DNA of 64,000 nucleotides, taken from NCBI GenBank assembly GCA_020796225.1, contig CM036759.1, forward strand, positions 21,603,813-21,667,812, in the 5' to 3' direction. Both the position numbers and the translations under genes were made by a program. Positions 33,181 through 43,852 of this stretch are shown here, one piece after another. Source of the DNA: Arion vulgaris. Lineage: Eukaryota; Mollusca; Gastropoda; Stylommatophora; Arionidae. Position 1 is the stretch's first letter. Every line of letters begins with the position of its first letter. Below the pieces are notes generated by a model, which ran no database searches, was not told the origin of the DNA, and saw only the letters and a program-made list of their open reading frames with translations.

Positions 33181-33440
33181 TCCACCTGTGCGATTCAGGG
33201 GCCCACAAAGGAAGCAAAGAATAGTACCCCTTCAACCTACAATGCATGTCGTAAGAGGTGACTGATGTAGGCCCTAGGGTTGCTACCCTAGTAAATAAAA
33301 AGCAGCGCAGAAATCGGATGTTCTGGCCTACTTGTAGGCGCATAACTGGCACAACGTAAATCGCTCTTAGGCTCAGATCACATACAAATCACACAGAGTG
33401 GTTGACAAGTGGTCGATATGGAGCGTTCGAAGAAGAAGAA
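33181..33440 (+). mobile_element. SINE family B
   Basis: Central GCATGTCGTAAGAGGTGACT, GCTACCCTAGTAAATAAAAA, CTACTTGTAGGCGCATAACT and tail GAGCGTTCGAAGAAGAAGAA. Confidence 0.88.
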
Positions 33441-33464
33441 ATGCTTTTCGATGACTTTTTCTTG

Positions 33465-33740
33465 CAGCGATAAGTTACATAGTGCACTATAAATTCCATA
33501 AGATGCACAGTGCACTATCGATTTGATAAACTAGTGCACTATAAATTCTATTAGATACATAGTTCACTATAAATTCGATTAGATAGACAGTGCACTATAA
33601 ATTTGATTTAACAGACCGTGCACTAAACACTCAGTGAGGTACACAGTGCACTGATAAAATTAATAAGATAGACAGTGCACTATAAATTCAATAAGATAAT
33701 CAGTGCAAAATAATTCAAAAATGTACACAGAGTACTACAA
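33465..33740. repeat. Degenerate 28-30-bp AGTGCACTATAAATTC repeat
   Basis: About nine units, each with AGTGCACTATAAATT and a GATTAGATACAC-type spacer, strongly diverged. Confidence 0.85.
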
Positions 33741-34337
33741 ATTTAGCAAAAAATATAACAATAATAAAATTATTCGTGTAGTTAGTTTAAAAAATATATA
33801 AGTGAATAAAGGGCACTTACCCCTGAAGTTGGAGAAAGGTTGTCCGGAATATCACGCTGATGATAAGGAAATCAAGAATTCAAACGAAATTGTGTCATTA
33901 TTATGCACCATGATTTCACCTATATTCATAGATGACAATGAAAAAGAAAAAAAAAAGAAAGAGTTCTAAGGACATAAAAAAGAAAAAAACTGATACGCCA
34001 AGCTTGGGAAAAAAGATAATGTTAGGCAATTGGTTTTTTTTTTCTGTCATTCTGAAATTTGTCTAAAGTCTACTTTGAAAAATATTGAGGAGAATAAGAA
34101 ATTGTGTAAAATAAAGAAACAATTTACTGTCAAATTTATAGAAATAAAATGGTTTCTGTTCTTAGTTTACTATTTTCCTTAAAAAAAAACGTAGAATTTT
34201 AAAGAAAAACTGATGACATGAACAAGGAAAGGACGATTTCACGATGTGCTAAAGAAGTAACTGTACAGTTTTCTTTGTTACGTAAATGTATAGTCAAATA
34301 TTTACGTCACAAAGATAACATGTCTTCAGGAACATTC
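33741..34337. other. Unclassified A-rich segment
   Basis: Nothing recognised. Confidence 0.4.
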
Positions 34338-34593
34338 TTCTACTTCTGCATCACACGTTCCATATCGACCACCTGTTATCCACTCTTTGTGATTGGACCG
34401 TTATCCGAGCCTAAAGGCGACTGTACGTTGTACCGGGAATGCACCTACAGGTAGGCCACCACATCCGATTTCTCCGACTCTTTTTATTTACTAGAGTAGC
34501 TTCCCTAGGCCCTACCTCAGCCGCCTCTTACGATATGCCTTGTAGGTCGCAGTGTTACTATTCGTTGCTCCCCTTGCGAGCCCTGACAATACA
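34338..34593 (-). mobile_element. SINE family B, minus strand
   Basis: GTTCCATATCGACCACCTGT, TACAGGTAGGCCACCACATC, CGACTCTTTTTATTTACTAG, GCCTCTTACGATATGCCTTG and the CCTTGCGAGCCCTGACAATA head. Confidence 0.88.
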
Positions 34594-35194
34594 AGGACGG
34601 TATTAAGTAATTTTATTAATGGTGATTCGTTATTTGTCTGCTAATTGAAATACATAGAGGACTATAGTTGACAATAACCACATTTGCAAGAAACACAAGC
34701 CAACAGACTTTGTTTATTGTGTAGTGAAGACTGATCTCATGCAGTAACTGTCTTTCTGACCTACTAATGGATTGATTGTTCGTGAGGACAAGTAACACGT
34801 TTTGTTCAGTAAAGTTGAAAATAAGATCCAAACAGACCAAATATAACTTGAGCAAAAGTTAGAGGTCATTCCAATGTGTGTGAAGATCTGCTTCAGTGCT
34901 CAAGTGGCTCTTATAGCATTGTCGGCGAGTATCTCGTACTACTGGTAGATTTAACCAACTATGACAGGTCTTGAGGAGAGGAGGAGAGACTAAAATGACA
35001 CACATGTTCTCGAGGTTGGGGAGGTTGAAGCACAGCATTAAAAACACTATCTACGAAAAAAAAACAATTGTTACAGTAACGATAACAAGAAAGCACATTT
35101 CCTGCTGGGTGAGCATCCGGAACTAGGAGATCACATGACTGTCAATGGTGAACGTCATCAGGAAGTCACTGACACGACAGCGGACGTCCTAACT
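34594..35194. other. Unclassified segment
   Basis: 79- and 62-codon minus frames without motifs. 35100-35194 may belong to the 5' region of the LINE that follows. Confidence 0.4.
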
Positions 35195-35310
35195 ACTAAA
35201 CATGAAACCAGAATTAGATTCTGGAATATAAGAACTATGAACAAGATGGGACGACTGACACGGATAACAAAGGAAATGAAGGGGTATTAGATCTGTATAG
35301 TTAGACTAAC
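35195..35310 (+). mobile_element. LINE fragment: start of the apurinic-like endonuclease domain
   Basis: The frame reads RFWNIRTMNKMGRLTRITKE then MKGY-stop-ICIVRLT. WNxRTM followed by KM.RY..DI.GL is the opening of the APE-type endonuclease domain of non-LTR elements. This is the only clear N-terminal LINE piece here; the internal stop shows it is dead. Confidence 0.7.
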
Positions 35311-35337
35311 CAAGAACAAAGCAATCAAGGTAGAAAG

Positions 35338-35543
35338 GCCCGTCTGCCCAGCGTGTTCGTAGCGCGTTGGACTACGGGTGACTATCCCTCTGTGTGTGCG
35401 GGTTCAATTCCGCGGGATGGCAGAAAAGCCACAGATTCCACAGATTTACGGTGTTCGTGGCACCGAACCGAAGGGTTACGATGTCCATGGCACCGAGCCG
35501 AGGAGCTGAAAAGCCCAAGTGCTTCTGGATTGGGGGGAAAAAA
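35338..35543 (+). mobile_element. SINE family C with 11-bp target-site duplication
   Basis: Head CGTCTGCCCAGCGTGTTCGT, A box TAGCGCGTTGG, B box GGTTCAATTCC, 3' AAGTGCTTCTGGATTGGGG and a poly-A end. AAGGTAGAAAG is duplicated at 35327-35337 and 35544-35554. Confidence 0.95.
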
Positions 35544-35554
35544 AAGGTAGAAAG

Positions 35555-36028
35555 AGTTTAAACAATAACCATATAAATGATAATCTAATTGGAGAGAGAG
35601 GACAGACAACACAGCACAAGAATAGCAATGATAGTGTCAATGAGAACCGAACGAACATTGCTATAATGGAAACCAATAAAAGCAATGCTTAGAGGAAGAT
35701 TCCCCAGCATCACCATAGTAAAGTGTGTCATCCCAACAGTTGATAGACATACTTAAGCTAAAGAATAATTCTAACAGCATTTGCTGAAGGTAGTTTTTAA
35801 AGTAGTTAGGGAGTAACTGAAGTTTGTGTACATTTCCATACATCTTATCCTGTACAGAAAAAGACGTTGGACATGTCCATGTTTGTTTTGTTCATTGTCT
35901 GTTTTACACTCTTGGAGGATTTGTGTCTATGTTAATTTGCTGATGTAACATGTGCATGCATCAGAAAAGTCTATATAAAACTGGAGGCTTGAAATGTATA
36001 TTATAAATATATGCTTATACGTCTGTAT
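35555..36028. other. Unclassified segment
   Basis: Minus-strand hydrophobic frames only, no motif. Confidence 0.4.
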
Positions 36029-36029
36029 A

Positions 36030-36270
36030 TCACGGACAGAGCAGAGAATAAATATATCTACCCAGAAAGAACTCAAAATCAAAGAAAACTGGCTGATGCT
36101 ACAAATAAGAATGGGAACATTAAAGCATTTTGGACATATAAAGATGCACGAAGGGTTGGAGGGGACCTTCATGGAATGAGACATCCCGGCAAAGAGGAGA
36201 AGAGGAAGAACACGAAAAAGATGGATTCCGGATGTAACTAATGGTTTGAGCATAACCGCTAAAAAATAAA
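36030..36270 (+). mobile_element. LINE C-terminal fragment
   Basis: Frame one: STQKELKIKENWLMLQIRMG and LKHFGHIKMHEGLEGTFME. After a stop or shift: IPAKRRRGRTRKRWIPDVT then NGLSITAKK. Same family as the minus-strand copy at 57346-57660 (QKELKIKENWLMLQI, IPAKRRTGRPRRRWIQDVT). Confidence 0.8.
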
Positions 36271-36334
36271 ATGTAAAATGTATTCTAGAAATATATGTTG
36301 CTATCTGTATAAAGGTGGTGTTGATTTGCACAAT

Positions 36335-36480
36335 ACATAGAGCGTTTGGTTAGTCAGTCAAGCATGCAAGGGTTGCAGGTTCATTTCTCGCTCCCATCGT
36401 TAGACAAGTGAGGTTGAACCTGCTACCTCCTGGTTATTTAATATTTGATTATAAGAAACCAATCAAATGAAAATAGTTAG
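36335..36480 (+). mobile_element. Possible tRNA-derived SINE
   Basis: TTTGGTTAGTCAGTCAAGCA, then GGGTTGCAGGTTCATTTCTC, resembles an A box and a B box at tRNA spacing. No second copy was found. Confidence 0.3.
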
Positions 36481-37780
36481 CTGGAAAATGAATCACAATA
36501 GAATAGACAGTTAAGTCTGAAATAGTGCATCATGGGGAAAGAAAATATACGCAATATTGGTTATCCATAACAGTTAGGAATTTATGCGATGATGGAACAT
36601 GTTCTGGTGTATTGAAGCTAAACTAAAGAGATTTTTCTGTTTCGTTAATTTGAACATAGTCTGCAGACCACTTTATAAGGTCTGCAAAGTACAGTTTGAG
36701 AAGCACTCTTTTTAAACACAACATACACATAAATGGGCATTCGCAATTTAGAAGCTCTTAACCAGCGACGTTTTACCGGTTTCTTTATCACCTTGTAGGA
36801 GATGTCAAGACACGAACCTTGACCAAGGACCCCCGGTAGTTACCGTCAGATTTCAGTATCAAATGTACCCATGAAATTATCCCAGACCAGGATTTACGCG
36901 ATCCTGGACCTTGAGTTGCGTGTTTGTAAGGAATCCAGCACCCAGCAAACGTGTAGGACGACCTCATTAATATTCAGGTCGTCGCTGGCACGACTCAACA
37001 ACCCTCTACTCTGGCGCATGCTTCCAAGTACAAATGAGACTAACGCTTTACTCCGTTATTTCCTGTTCATGACGGTTTCCACGCGCATGCCCTTGTCCGT
37101 ACAAATGTGCTCCCAATGGCGTTAATGTCGTTCGATGCGAATGTCCGGAAATAGGATGGCAAACTTCTAATGTTTGTGGGAACTAAAAAATATGCTTCAA
37201 GATTATTACTAAATCACTTATTGGAGGTATTTTTTATAACAAAATATATACTTTGGTCCTTCTTTTGCTTATGGCTGTTTGTCTCTATTTTGATCAAGAT
37301 ATTTTAAAATTTCTGGTGCTGTAGAAATCAAATCAAATTCTAGTTAACTTTCATACCAGCTGAATTTCTTTTTCTAGCTCATACAAGTCGATATCTATGT
37401 ACAGGTAGACAACAGACTCCCATTCTTTCACGTACAGAGGTTGATTACGTTCAGGGCTCAGTTATCTAGCTATTTCCTAGTACTTATTAGTCTATCTATC
37501 TATTCTCTAATCGTGTTTTGCCTTTCAGCATCAGGTCGAAAAAGGAGACACCTGGAGCGAGCCTCCTATGCGCCTTGTACTGGCTAGTGGACTTACTTAA
37601 TTTACGCTGGGTCCCAGAAACATGTTATCCAATGAAAGTGCCTCTTTTTCATACCGTACCGCACACTAAGCTTATAGCATGTGTTTGTGCAAACACTGTT
37701 CGATCGAACCATACCTGATTATTCTGTGTCTAGCTATAACGAAGTGTTTGTGAAAGTCACTCCCAGTGAGTCATTTTTTA
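36481..37780. other. Unclassified segment, GC-richer at 36760-37160
   Basis: 36760-37160 has more G+C and CpG than its surroundings and an 84-codon frame (36871-37125) with no recognised domain. 37495-37560 shares a CTATTCTCTAATCGTGTTTT plus GTCGAAAAAGGA stretch with 45935-45985, so a repeat is present. Confidence 0.4.
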
Positions 37781-37784
37781 GAAT

Positions 37785-37930
37785 GGCTCGATGGTTGTGC
37801 TCGTAAGGACGCTCGTATTGCTAGGCTAAGCGATGGGTGTCGTAAGAATTGAGGGTAAATGGTTCGAATCCTATGTTTGTCTATTTGTTTTTTTCGGAAG
37901 CTTTTAATACACGTACATTGTGTTTTTGTT
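37785..37930 (+). mobile_element. SINE family F (tRNA-like)
   Basis: GTGCTCGTAAGGACGCTCGT, AAGCGATGGGTGTCGTAAGA, B box TGGTTCGAATCCTATG and CGGAAGCTTTTAATACACGT. Confidence 0.7.
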
Positions 37931-38079
37931 GATCAAAGTAAAGGTTGCCAACTTAAAGTTAAAAGGCTCAAGACATTGCGTGATGTAGGTCTAAGACAAA
38001 AGACAACTCTCACACGTTATTCCTTAACATATCTCACAGTGCCATGGACAATGAGAAAAGCACAGTAGTAAAAAATAAC

Positions 38080-38440
38080 TACATGTGAAATGCGGTACCT
38101 GCGAAAAGTTATCAACAACACCAGAAAAGACAGAGTCAACAACATCAGTATAAGAAAGAAAGTTGGCACATAACTTTGCTTGCATTACATTGAGCAACAA
38201 AGAATGAAGTGATTTGGCACCTTAAAAAGAATGCAACCGAACTTCACAGCATACATAGTCTTTTGCAACAGAGCATCAGGAAAGAAGGCGAGAGGAAGAC
38301 CACGCAAAAGATAGATAGATGTCATACAGAATCCTGTTAAAAAGGAAAAATAACTATCACGTAAGCCACCAGACCAGCGCAAGACAAAAACAGAAAACAC
38401 GACACTGGACCAGGTTGCATTGTGTCGACAAAAGAAGAAG
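38080..38440 (+). mobile_element. LINE C-terminal fragment with GAAG-rich tail
   Basis: The frame reads RYLRKVINNTRKDRVNNISI, then IEQQRMK-stop-FGTLKRMQ, KKARGRPRKR-stop-IDVIQ and PVKKEK. RMKWFGHLxRM, RxRGRPRKRWID and VK are typical LINE blocks. Stops replace tryptophans at two sites. Tail AAAGAAGAAGAAAAAAAAGA. Confidence 0.8.
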
Positions 38441-38759
38441 AAAAAAAAGAAGATACCTCATGGTTAGAAAATGTATACATTTTAGAAAATAGCATATACT
38501 ACTTAGCAAATAGATATCAACATTTAAAAGCAGCTCTTCATTAGTTCAACCTGTTTACTGTAGTTTGATGTCACTCAACTGAACTGTAAGTCACAGATAA
38601 AAGACATTTTGCTGTGGTTTTTTTTAATGTATCCAGCAGACCGTTCGTAAACAAAAGTTGGCATCCCTGGTTGACATTATCACGTGACAGTAGAGGTTAC
38701 AAATCAGTGGCAAGGAAATGACAACGTCCCTTTTCCACCTGTCTGCACCTGAAAGCATA

Positions 38760-40460
38760 ATTCATTGAGATGCATATGTTGTAACTTACAGAGGATTTCA
38801 TGCTCTGAGCTAACTACCATTGAGATGCATATGTTGTAACTTGCAGAGGTTTTCATGCTCTGAGCTAACTACCATTGAGATGCATATGTTGTAACTTGCA
38901 GAGATTTTCATGCTGTGAACGAATTACCATTGAGATGCATATGTTGTAACTTGCAGAGGTTTTCATGCTGTGAGTGAACTACCATTGAGATGCATATGTT
39001 GTAACTTGCAGAGGTTTTCATGCTCTGAGCTAACTACCATTAAGATGCATATGTTGTAACTTACAGAGGATTTCATGCTGTGAGTGAACTACCATTAAGA
39101 TGCATATGTTGTAACTTGCAGAGGTTTTCATGCTCTGAGCTAACTACCATTGAGATGCATATGTTGTAACTTGCAGAGGTTTTCATGCTCTGAGCTAACT
39201 ACCATTGAGATGCATATGTTGTAACTTGCAGAGATTTTCATGCTGTGAACGAATTACCATTGAGATGCATATGTTGTAACTTGCAGAGGTTTTCATGCTG
39301 TGAGTGAACTACCATTGAGATGCATATGTTGTAACTTGCAGAGATTTTCATGCTGTGAGCGAATTACCATTGAGATGCATATGTTGTAACTTGCAGAGGT
39401 TTTCATGCTGTGAGTGAACTACCATTGAGATGCATATGTTGTAACTTGCAGAGGTTTTCATGCTGTGAGTGAACTAACATTGAGATGCATATGTTGTAAC
39501 TTGCAGAGGTTTTCATGATGTGAGTGAACTACCATTGAGATGCATATGTTGTAACTTACAGAGGTTTTCATGCTGTGAGCAAACTACCATTGAGATGCAT
39601 ATGTTGTAACTTGCAGAGTTTTTCATGCTGTGAGTGAACTACCATTAAGATGCATATGTTGTAACTTGCAGAGGTTTTCATGCTGTGAGTGAACTACCAT
39701 TGAGATGCATATGTTGTAACTTGCAGAGGTTTTCATGCTGTGAGCAAACTACCATTGATATGCATATGTTGTAACTTGCAGAGATTTTCATGCTCTGAGC
39801 GAACTACCATTGAGATGCATATGTTGTAACTTACAGAGGTTTTCATGCTGTGAGTGAACTACCATTGAGATGCATATGTTGTAACTTACAGAGGTTTTCA
39901 TGCTGTGAGCGAACTACCATTGAGATGCATATGTTGTAACTTGCAGAGGTTTTCATGATGTGAGTGAACTACCATTGAGATGCATATGTTGTAACTTGCA
40001 GAGGTTTTCATGCTCTGAGCTAACTACCATTGAGATGCATATGTTGTAACTTACAGAGGTTTTCATGCTGTGAGTGAACTACCATTGAGATGCATATGTT
40101 GTAACTTGCAGAGGTTTTCATGCTCTGAGCGAACTACCATTGAGATGTATATGTTGTAACTTGCAGAGGTTTTCATGCTGTGAGCGAACTACCATTGAGA
40201 TGTATATGTTGTAACTTGCAGAGGATTTCATGCTGTGAACGAACTAGCATTGAGATGCATATGTTGTAACTTACAGAGATTTTCATGCTGTGAGCGAACT
40301 ACCATTGAGATGCATATGTTGTAACTTGCAGAGGTTTTCATGCTGTGAGCGAACTAACATTGAGATGCATATGTTGTAACTTGCAGAGGATTTCATGCTG
40401 GGAACGAACTAGCATTAAGATGCATATGTTGTAACTTGCAGATATCGTATGTTGTAACTT
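38760..40460. repeat. 55-bp satellite, about 31 copies
   Basis: Unit ACCATTGAGATGCATATGTT, GTAACTTGCAGAGGTTTTCA and TGCTGTGAGTGAACT. Period 55 was checked at 38767, 38822 and 38877. Units differ at few positions (GCAGAGG/ACAGAGG, CTGAGCTAACT/GTGAGTGAACT), and a multi-unit block at 38767-38970 recurs near 39130-39330. 40460-40570 is a degraded edge. Confidence 0.97.
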
Positions 40461-40599
40461 TCAGAGGTTGTCATGCGGTGAGGGAACGACTTCTAGAGAA
40501 GCATATGTTGTAACTTCCACTAGTTTTCCTGCAGTGAGCGAACTACCATTGAGGTGCAAATATTGTAACTTCCAAATGTTGTAACTTCTGTGCATGTTG

Positions 40600-40740
40600 A
40601 CTTCCGTGAACGTTACCATCATTATTATAATTTGCAATCGTTGAATAACCATGAGTGCTTCAATCTCTTTCTTATAAAGAAGGATCTCGTTGACAATGCA
40701 CGAATTGCATAACGAGATTCCCCGATTTAATTGTAACAAT
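40600..40740 (-). mobile_element. Decayed copy of the (CAAT)n-tailed retroposon
   Basis: AATCTCTTTCTTATAAAGAA, AGGATCTCGTTGACAATGCA and CGAATTGCATAACGAGATTC parallel 44590-44650. Confidence 0.45.
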
Positions 40741-41164
40741 GATGACAAGATTAGATTGTATTTGAAAGTTGGATTAATTTTTATTTTATTTCTATTGTTG
40801 AAAAGACAGTGGCTTTCCAGCATATTCTTATTGATACTCAACTGCAACGGGTTCTTTTACGTGTTAAACTTGATTGCTTGATTTATACTGTATCGTCCGT
40901 CTCAGATAGGACTAGGCATTATATCTAACCAACACTGAGATCATAGGGCTCTTAAAAATATCCCGGTTATCCATATAGGTGACCCAATACTTTGGATCGT
41001 CAACGTCAAACATAGACCCACTGTCATTCACATTCTCATGTAGTTTACCTTCATCAACACTTTTTGTGAAATGTAATAGTTTTCTTACAAAACAAAGAGT
41101 TTGTCAGGACAACTGTCATGGGAGCCAAGTTCAGGAAGAGACAAGCTACTTGATGATGATGGTG
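40741..41164. other. Unclassified segment
   Basis: Nothing recognised. Confidence 0.4.
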
Positions 41165-41505
41165 AATAGTTTTCTTATTTACTGTGTATTTCCAACCTCA
41201 TATTGTTTGACTTGTACACTTGCTGTGTCGATGTGAAGTATATGGTGAGGGAGGGAGGGAGAGAGAGACTGTTATGTGCTTCTTATTTACTGTGTATTTC
41301 CAATCTCATATTGTTTGACTTGTACACTTGCTGTGTCGATGTGAAGTATATGGTGAGGGAGGGAGGGAGAGAGAGACTGTTATGTGCTTCTTATTTACTG
41401 TGTATTTCCAATCTCATATTGTTTGACTTGTACACTTGCTGTGTCGATGTGAAGTATATGGTGAGGAAGGGAGAGAGAGAGAGACTGTTATGTGCTTCTT
41501 ATATT
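41165..41505. repeat. 108-bp tandem repeat, about 3 copies
   Basis: ATGTGAAGTATATGGTGAGG recurs at 41231, 41339 and 41447. Each unit contains GGGAGGGAGAGAGAGACTGT and a TTTACTGTGTATTTCCAATC stretch. Because 108 is a multiple of three, a 140-codon frame with a 36-residue repeat spans it. Confidence 0.95.
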
Positions 41506-41582
41506 TACCTGCTCGTTGACTCTATTATTTCATCATTCCAGCTCTTGCATTGCTGTTCTTTTCTCTGTTTTGTTTTACGTTG

Positions 41583-41716
41583 CATCACAGAAATCGGATG
41601 TGCTGGACTACTTGTAGGCGCATAGCTGGAGCAACGTACAATCCCTCTTAGGCTCAGATCACACACAAATCACACAGAGTGTTTAAGAAGTGATCGATAT
41701 GGAACGCTCGAAGAAG
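41583..41716 (+). mobile_element. SINE family B, 5'-truncated
   Basis: Starts at CACAGAAATCGGATGTGCTG and includes CTACTTGTAGGCGCATAGCT, ACACAAATCACACAGAGTGT and GGAACGCTCGAAGAAGG. Confidence 0.8.
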
Positions 41717-42035
41717 GGGACATCTGCAAAGTAAGTTTGTTTATTTGTTACACTGTTTGAAGGTAAGTATTTGACAGAACCATGTGATATGTTTCCCTTA
41801 AATGTATTCTATTGCTGCTTTTATACCTACTTTGAGCCTGATTGTACCATTTCTGATGTTCCTTCTACTTTGTTTCGTTGAGTATGTTCCTCGAGAATAT
41901 CATTTATGTCGTTCTACTTTGTATTTTGTTGTCATAGCCCGTGTCTGGCATAGGTAGCGGTGGGTTAGTCTAAAGATTGTGTTATTCAGTATTCTTTTTA
42001 ATTTGTATATTTACACGCAAGCGATGTTCAGCATT
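41717..42035. other. Unclassified spacer
   Basis: T-rich; nothing recognised. Confidence 0.4.
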
Positions 42036-42045
42036 GGTACCATCT

Positions 42046-42299
42046 GCCGCCCGCGTGGTGCCGGAGCCCGTAAGTGGAGCAAAGAGTAGTACCACTGCGA
42101 CCAACAAGGCATGTCGAAAGAGGCGACGGATATAGGTGTCTAGGGAAGCTACCCTAGTAAATGAAAAGCATTGCAGAAATCAGATGTGCTGGCCTACTTG
42201 TAGGTGCATAAATGACACAACATACAATCGCTCTCAGGTTCAGATCACATACAAATCACACAGATTGATTAATAAGGAGCGTTCGAAGAAGAAGAAGAA
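42046..42299 (+). mobile_element. SINE family B with target-site duplication
   Basis: Full head GCCGCCCGCGTGGTGCCGGA, central GGCATGTCGAAAGAGGCGAC, tail GAAGAAGAAGAAG. Flanks GGTACCATCT (42036-42045) and GGTGCCATCT (42300-42309) match at 9 of 10 bases, defining the complete element. Confidence 0.93.
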
Positions 42300-42486
42300 G
42301 GTGCCATCTACCTAATAAGTTTGTTTGTTTGTTTGTTACATCTGTTTTATATTACCATTTTTGATTTGCCAGCTGATAATGATTTACTTACTAGGCACTG
42401 AAATTTATACATTTATTTTAGCGTTTAGTCTTCAGTTTTGACCGTAGTTGAACTTTCCATTTTTGTTTTTGTCAGCATTTTTTTAT

Positions 42487-42617
42487 TTAACCCTTTCATT
42501 CTGTAATCTTTCTATAAATCCGGAATTATTTGTTTTGCAAAGCGTACTAAATAAGACTTTGCGTTATTTTATTTTTTTTAATACTTCGTGCCAGTATATC
42601 GGAACAGAAGGGTGAAT
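42487..42617. mobile_element. Candidate short piggyBac-like MITE
   Basis: Left end TTAACCCTTTCATTCTGT, right end ACAGAAGGGTGAA preceded by CAGTATATCGGA. The ends are inverted relatives and resemble the ends of 11701-12560. The right TTAA has mutated to TGAA. Confidence 0.45.
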
Positions 42618-42668
42618 TCATTCAAATGTTTATTCTCATATTACACTACTTACATTATTCGTGAAAAC

Positions 42669-42829
42669 CAGTGGCGGCTCGTCATTAAGGGCCATTGGGG
42701 CCACACCAAAAATTAAGTGTAACGTGTACTTATTACTTTATAAATTAAAATATAATCTAACCCAAAATCATGATTTTTCCGAAAATGTTTGTCTGACCCC
42801 ACCATCTAACTGAGCACGAACCGCCACTG
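42669..42829. mobile_element. hAT-type MITE, 161 bp
   Basis: Terminal inverted repeats CAGTGGCGGCTCGT and ACGAACCGCCACTG (one mismatch). The 8-bp flanks GTGAAAAC (42661-42668) and GTGAAAAT (42830-42837) match at seven positions, the hAT pattern. AT-rich interior without coding capacity. Confidence 0.9.
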
Positions 42830-43139
42830 GTGAAAATTATTCATGAGGTTTTGTAACTGTTTTTAATTTGCTTTCAAATATATTTAGGATAGGAAAAGTA
42901 GAACAAAAACCCAGATACTTCATGTGTTAAAGTTTAAAAAACATATAAACATCTTCAATGTAAGGATTGGACTTTTAATAAAGATAAAAACTAAAGACTT
43001 GTAATAAAACGTAACATATTGTGTTCACACAGCTTCTATATCAAAATAGATAGGGCAGTGAAAATAATACAAATTGTATATAACAAACGATACAGCAGAT
43101 TGTTCATCGTTGAAGTTTCATTAGTAAAGTACCATCTAT

Positions 43140-43680
43140 ACAGTTGACTACCTCACAGAACTAACTGTTTACCAGGTGATGTCTCCGGCGCCAAGACCGT
43201 CCTCTTAAGAAGGGAAGGAGACGTAGCGTTATTGAACCTAAACCAGTGACGAGTTGCGAAATAACAGTCTCAAATTTACGTTTTAATTTCCGGCAGCGAA
43301 GTGGCGGCCTAAAGTCGGGTCCAGGCGTCTCGCCACACGCCGAGTCCACCCTGAACAATAATCTCCACGCTACAGTGGACAATTTTCTCTAATCGGAGCT
43401 GACTTTCCGGTGGAAAGACCCTGTAGTGCGTTCACCGATCGAGAATCTTATCCTAAAATCTTTCAGGACTGGTCTACGGCTCAAGGCGCCCGGACGCCGC
43501 TAGCGACGCCATTAGAGTGTCTTCCGCAAGCGTCTTTCCGGAGAACTGCACAAATCAGACTGCAGTCATGAACGTCGCCCTCATGCTCGTTACCTCACAA
43601 GTAGGGGGCAAACCCAGACTGGAATTAAGAATCTTGCGATAAAAGACGTCTGGCTGGTTCACGTTCCAATGAGTTCATTG
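43140..43680. other. Unclassified CpG-richer segment
   Basis: A locally GC- and CpG-rich island in AT-rich surroundings, with a 73-codon minus frame (43161-43382) that is Arg-rich. No repeat match was found elsewhere in the window. Could be an old transposon, a CpG island or an exon remnant. Confidence 0.35.
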
Positions 43681-43852
43681 TTGTAAAAGTACAAAAATTG
43701 GGGTAGGGTGTACAGTTATTTCAGAGTATGTTTCTGTGTGTTTGTGTGCTCATGTACAAATAAATAGTTTACACAACTAATCCATGTCTAACTTTGTTAT
43801 CATTAATAAAAGAATGTGAAACAACATTCGAAATTGATTGTGTGTTGTGTTT

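Noticed and set aside
38760..40460. CRISPR-like array with 55-bp period
   Set aside because: The whole unit repeats with no variable spacer.
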